Source of the DNA: Galeopsis tetrahit
Lineage: Eukaryota; Streptophyta; Magnoliopsida; Lamiales; Lamiaceae
Reading direction: 5' to 3'
Assembly (NCBI GenBank): GCA_963675135.1
Contig: CAVLYN010000004.1
Coordinates: 1-64,000, forward strand
DNA length: 64,000 nucleotides
Shown here: positions 63,860 to 64,000 of the stretch, in pieces
How positions within the stretch are numbered: position 1 is the stretch's first letter
Layout of the letters: every line of letters begins with the position of its first letter
Notes under the pieces: generated by a model
Told to the model about the DNA's origin: nothing
The model's input: the letters and a program-made list of their open reading frames with translations, nothing else
The model's database searches: none
Position numbers and translations under genes: made by a program

Positions 63860-64000
63860 TTGATAGTGAAATTAAGATTCGATAAATACGAAGATTTAGT
63901 GATTAGTTAACAAGAAAACATTGTTTTGTCTTTAATTTTCACAAAATTACACTCGTTAGTGAGAGTTTATGCTCATTCTAATGTGAAAATGCACTTTCTT
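63860..64000 (+). repeat. Partial type I unit at the window edge
   Basis: The first 141 bases of an I unit (T8, G64, T131). It has a private A at 63910, which makes an in-frame TAA and a second HpaI site within the unit. The array clearly continues beyond the window. Confidence 0.92.

Larger units (their letters stand above)
1..64000 (+). repeat. 241-bp tandem satellite array spanning the whole window
   Basis: The same 241-bp unit repeats head to tail from the first to the last base, all in one orientation. Unit starts (TTGATA motif) fall at 10, 251, 492, 733 and so on every 241 bp; 265 complete units fit between 10 and 63,859 with only 15 bp of net loss. Every unit I checked carries GTTAAC at unit positions 189-194, so HpaI should give a 241-bp ladder. 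G+C is about 29.5 % in a hand-counted unit. No mobile element, unique sequence, inversion of orientation or simple-sequence tract interrupts the array. Satellites of this form belong to eukaryotic heterochromatin; whether this one is centromeric cannot be read from sequence. No match to the CENP-B box core was seen. Confidence 0.98.

Noticed and set aside
1..64000. CRISPR array
   Set aside because: The repeat is 241 bp and contiguous, with no short repeat and unique spacer alternation.
1..64000. CENP-B box or other named centromere motif
   Set aside because: The closest sequence, around the TTCG at unit 140-143 in G, O, R and S types, lacks the downstream CGGG core. Centromere identity cannot be claimed.
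1..64000. Tandem coding repeats of a bacterial surface or repeat protein
   Set aside because: The period is not a multiple of three, so no frame runs through consecutive units, and stops occur in every frame of each unit.
1..64000. Assignment to a named satellite family or species
   Set aside because: I do not recognise the unit, and no database search was possible; any name would be a guess.

Overview
The whole 64,000-base window is one uninterrupted tandem satellite array. The repeat unit is 241 bp, always in the same orientation. I see no gene, RNA gene, transposon, CRISPR array, replication origin or unique spacer. Setting unit position 1 at the T of the TTGATA motif (window position 10), the window holds nine bases of a preceding unit, 265 full units and a 141-bp fragment of a 266th. 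Five units are shortened (two by 6 bp, three by 1 bp), 15 bp in all. A hand count of one unit (492-732) gives 71 G+C in 241, about 29.5 %. Megabase-style satellite with higher-order structure points to a eukaryotic nuclear chromosome (centromeric, pericentromeric or other heterochromatin). I do not recognise the family and cannot name the organism.

The units fall into about 25 recurring sequence types that differ from each other at up to about 8 % of positions. Copies of one type are usually identical or differ by one or two bases. The types are arranged in higher-order repeats (HORs). I named the types by letter; diagnostic positions are given in the type entries (A, X, E, F, G, H, I, C, M, N, O, P, Q, R, S, T, E2, EN, K, H2, V, Z).

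Layout. 10-8,926: 6-unit HOR (E F G H X I) twice, then the M N O A quartet twice, then P A Q R S T E2 and a duplicated A X pair. 8,927-24,579: a 16-unit, 3,856-bp HOR, seen as one 17-unit version, one fragment and two adjacent nearly identical copies. 24,580-28,676: a local burst of EN and F units, then a return to the 16-unit order. 29,159-33,014: M N O A quartet four times. 35,184-43,618: a different local HOR built on EN K C M E I. 43,619-46,510: the quartet three times. 48,198-55,668: a second 16-unit HOR and a 15-unit relative. 55,669-64,000: a newer HOR of 9 or 11 units marked by a 1-bp deletion and by V and Z units.

A 72-76 codon open frame recurs in most units, but it starts only at TTG, changes frame from unit to unit because 241 is not a multiple of three, carries a TGA in every X unit, and varies at silent and non-silent sites in about neutral proportions. 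I therefore annotate no coding sequence. The interest of the window lies in how the array evolves: nested HORs, quartet copy-number change, chimeric units, and length changes confined to one short dyad at the unit boundary.
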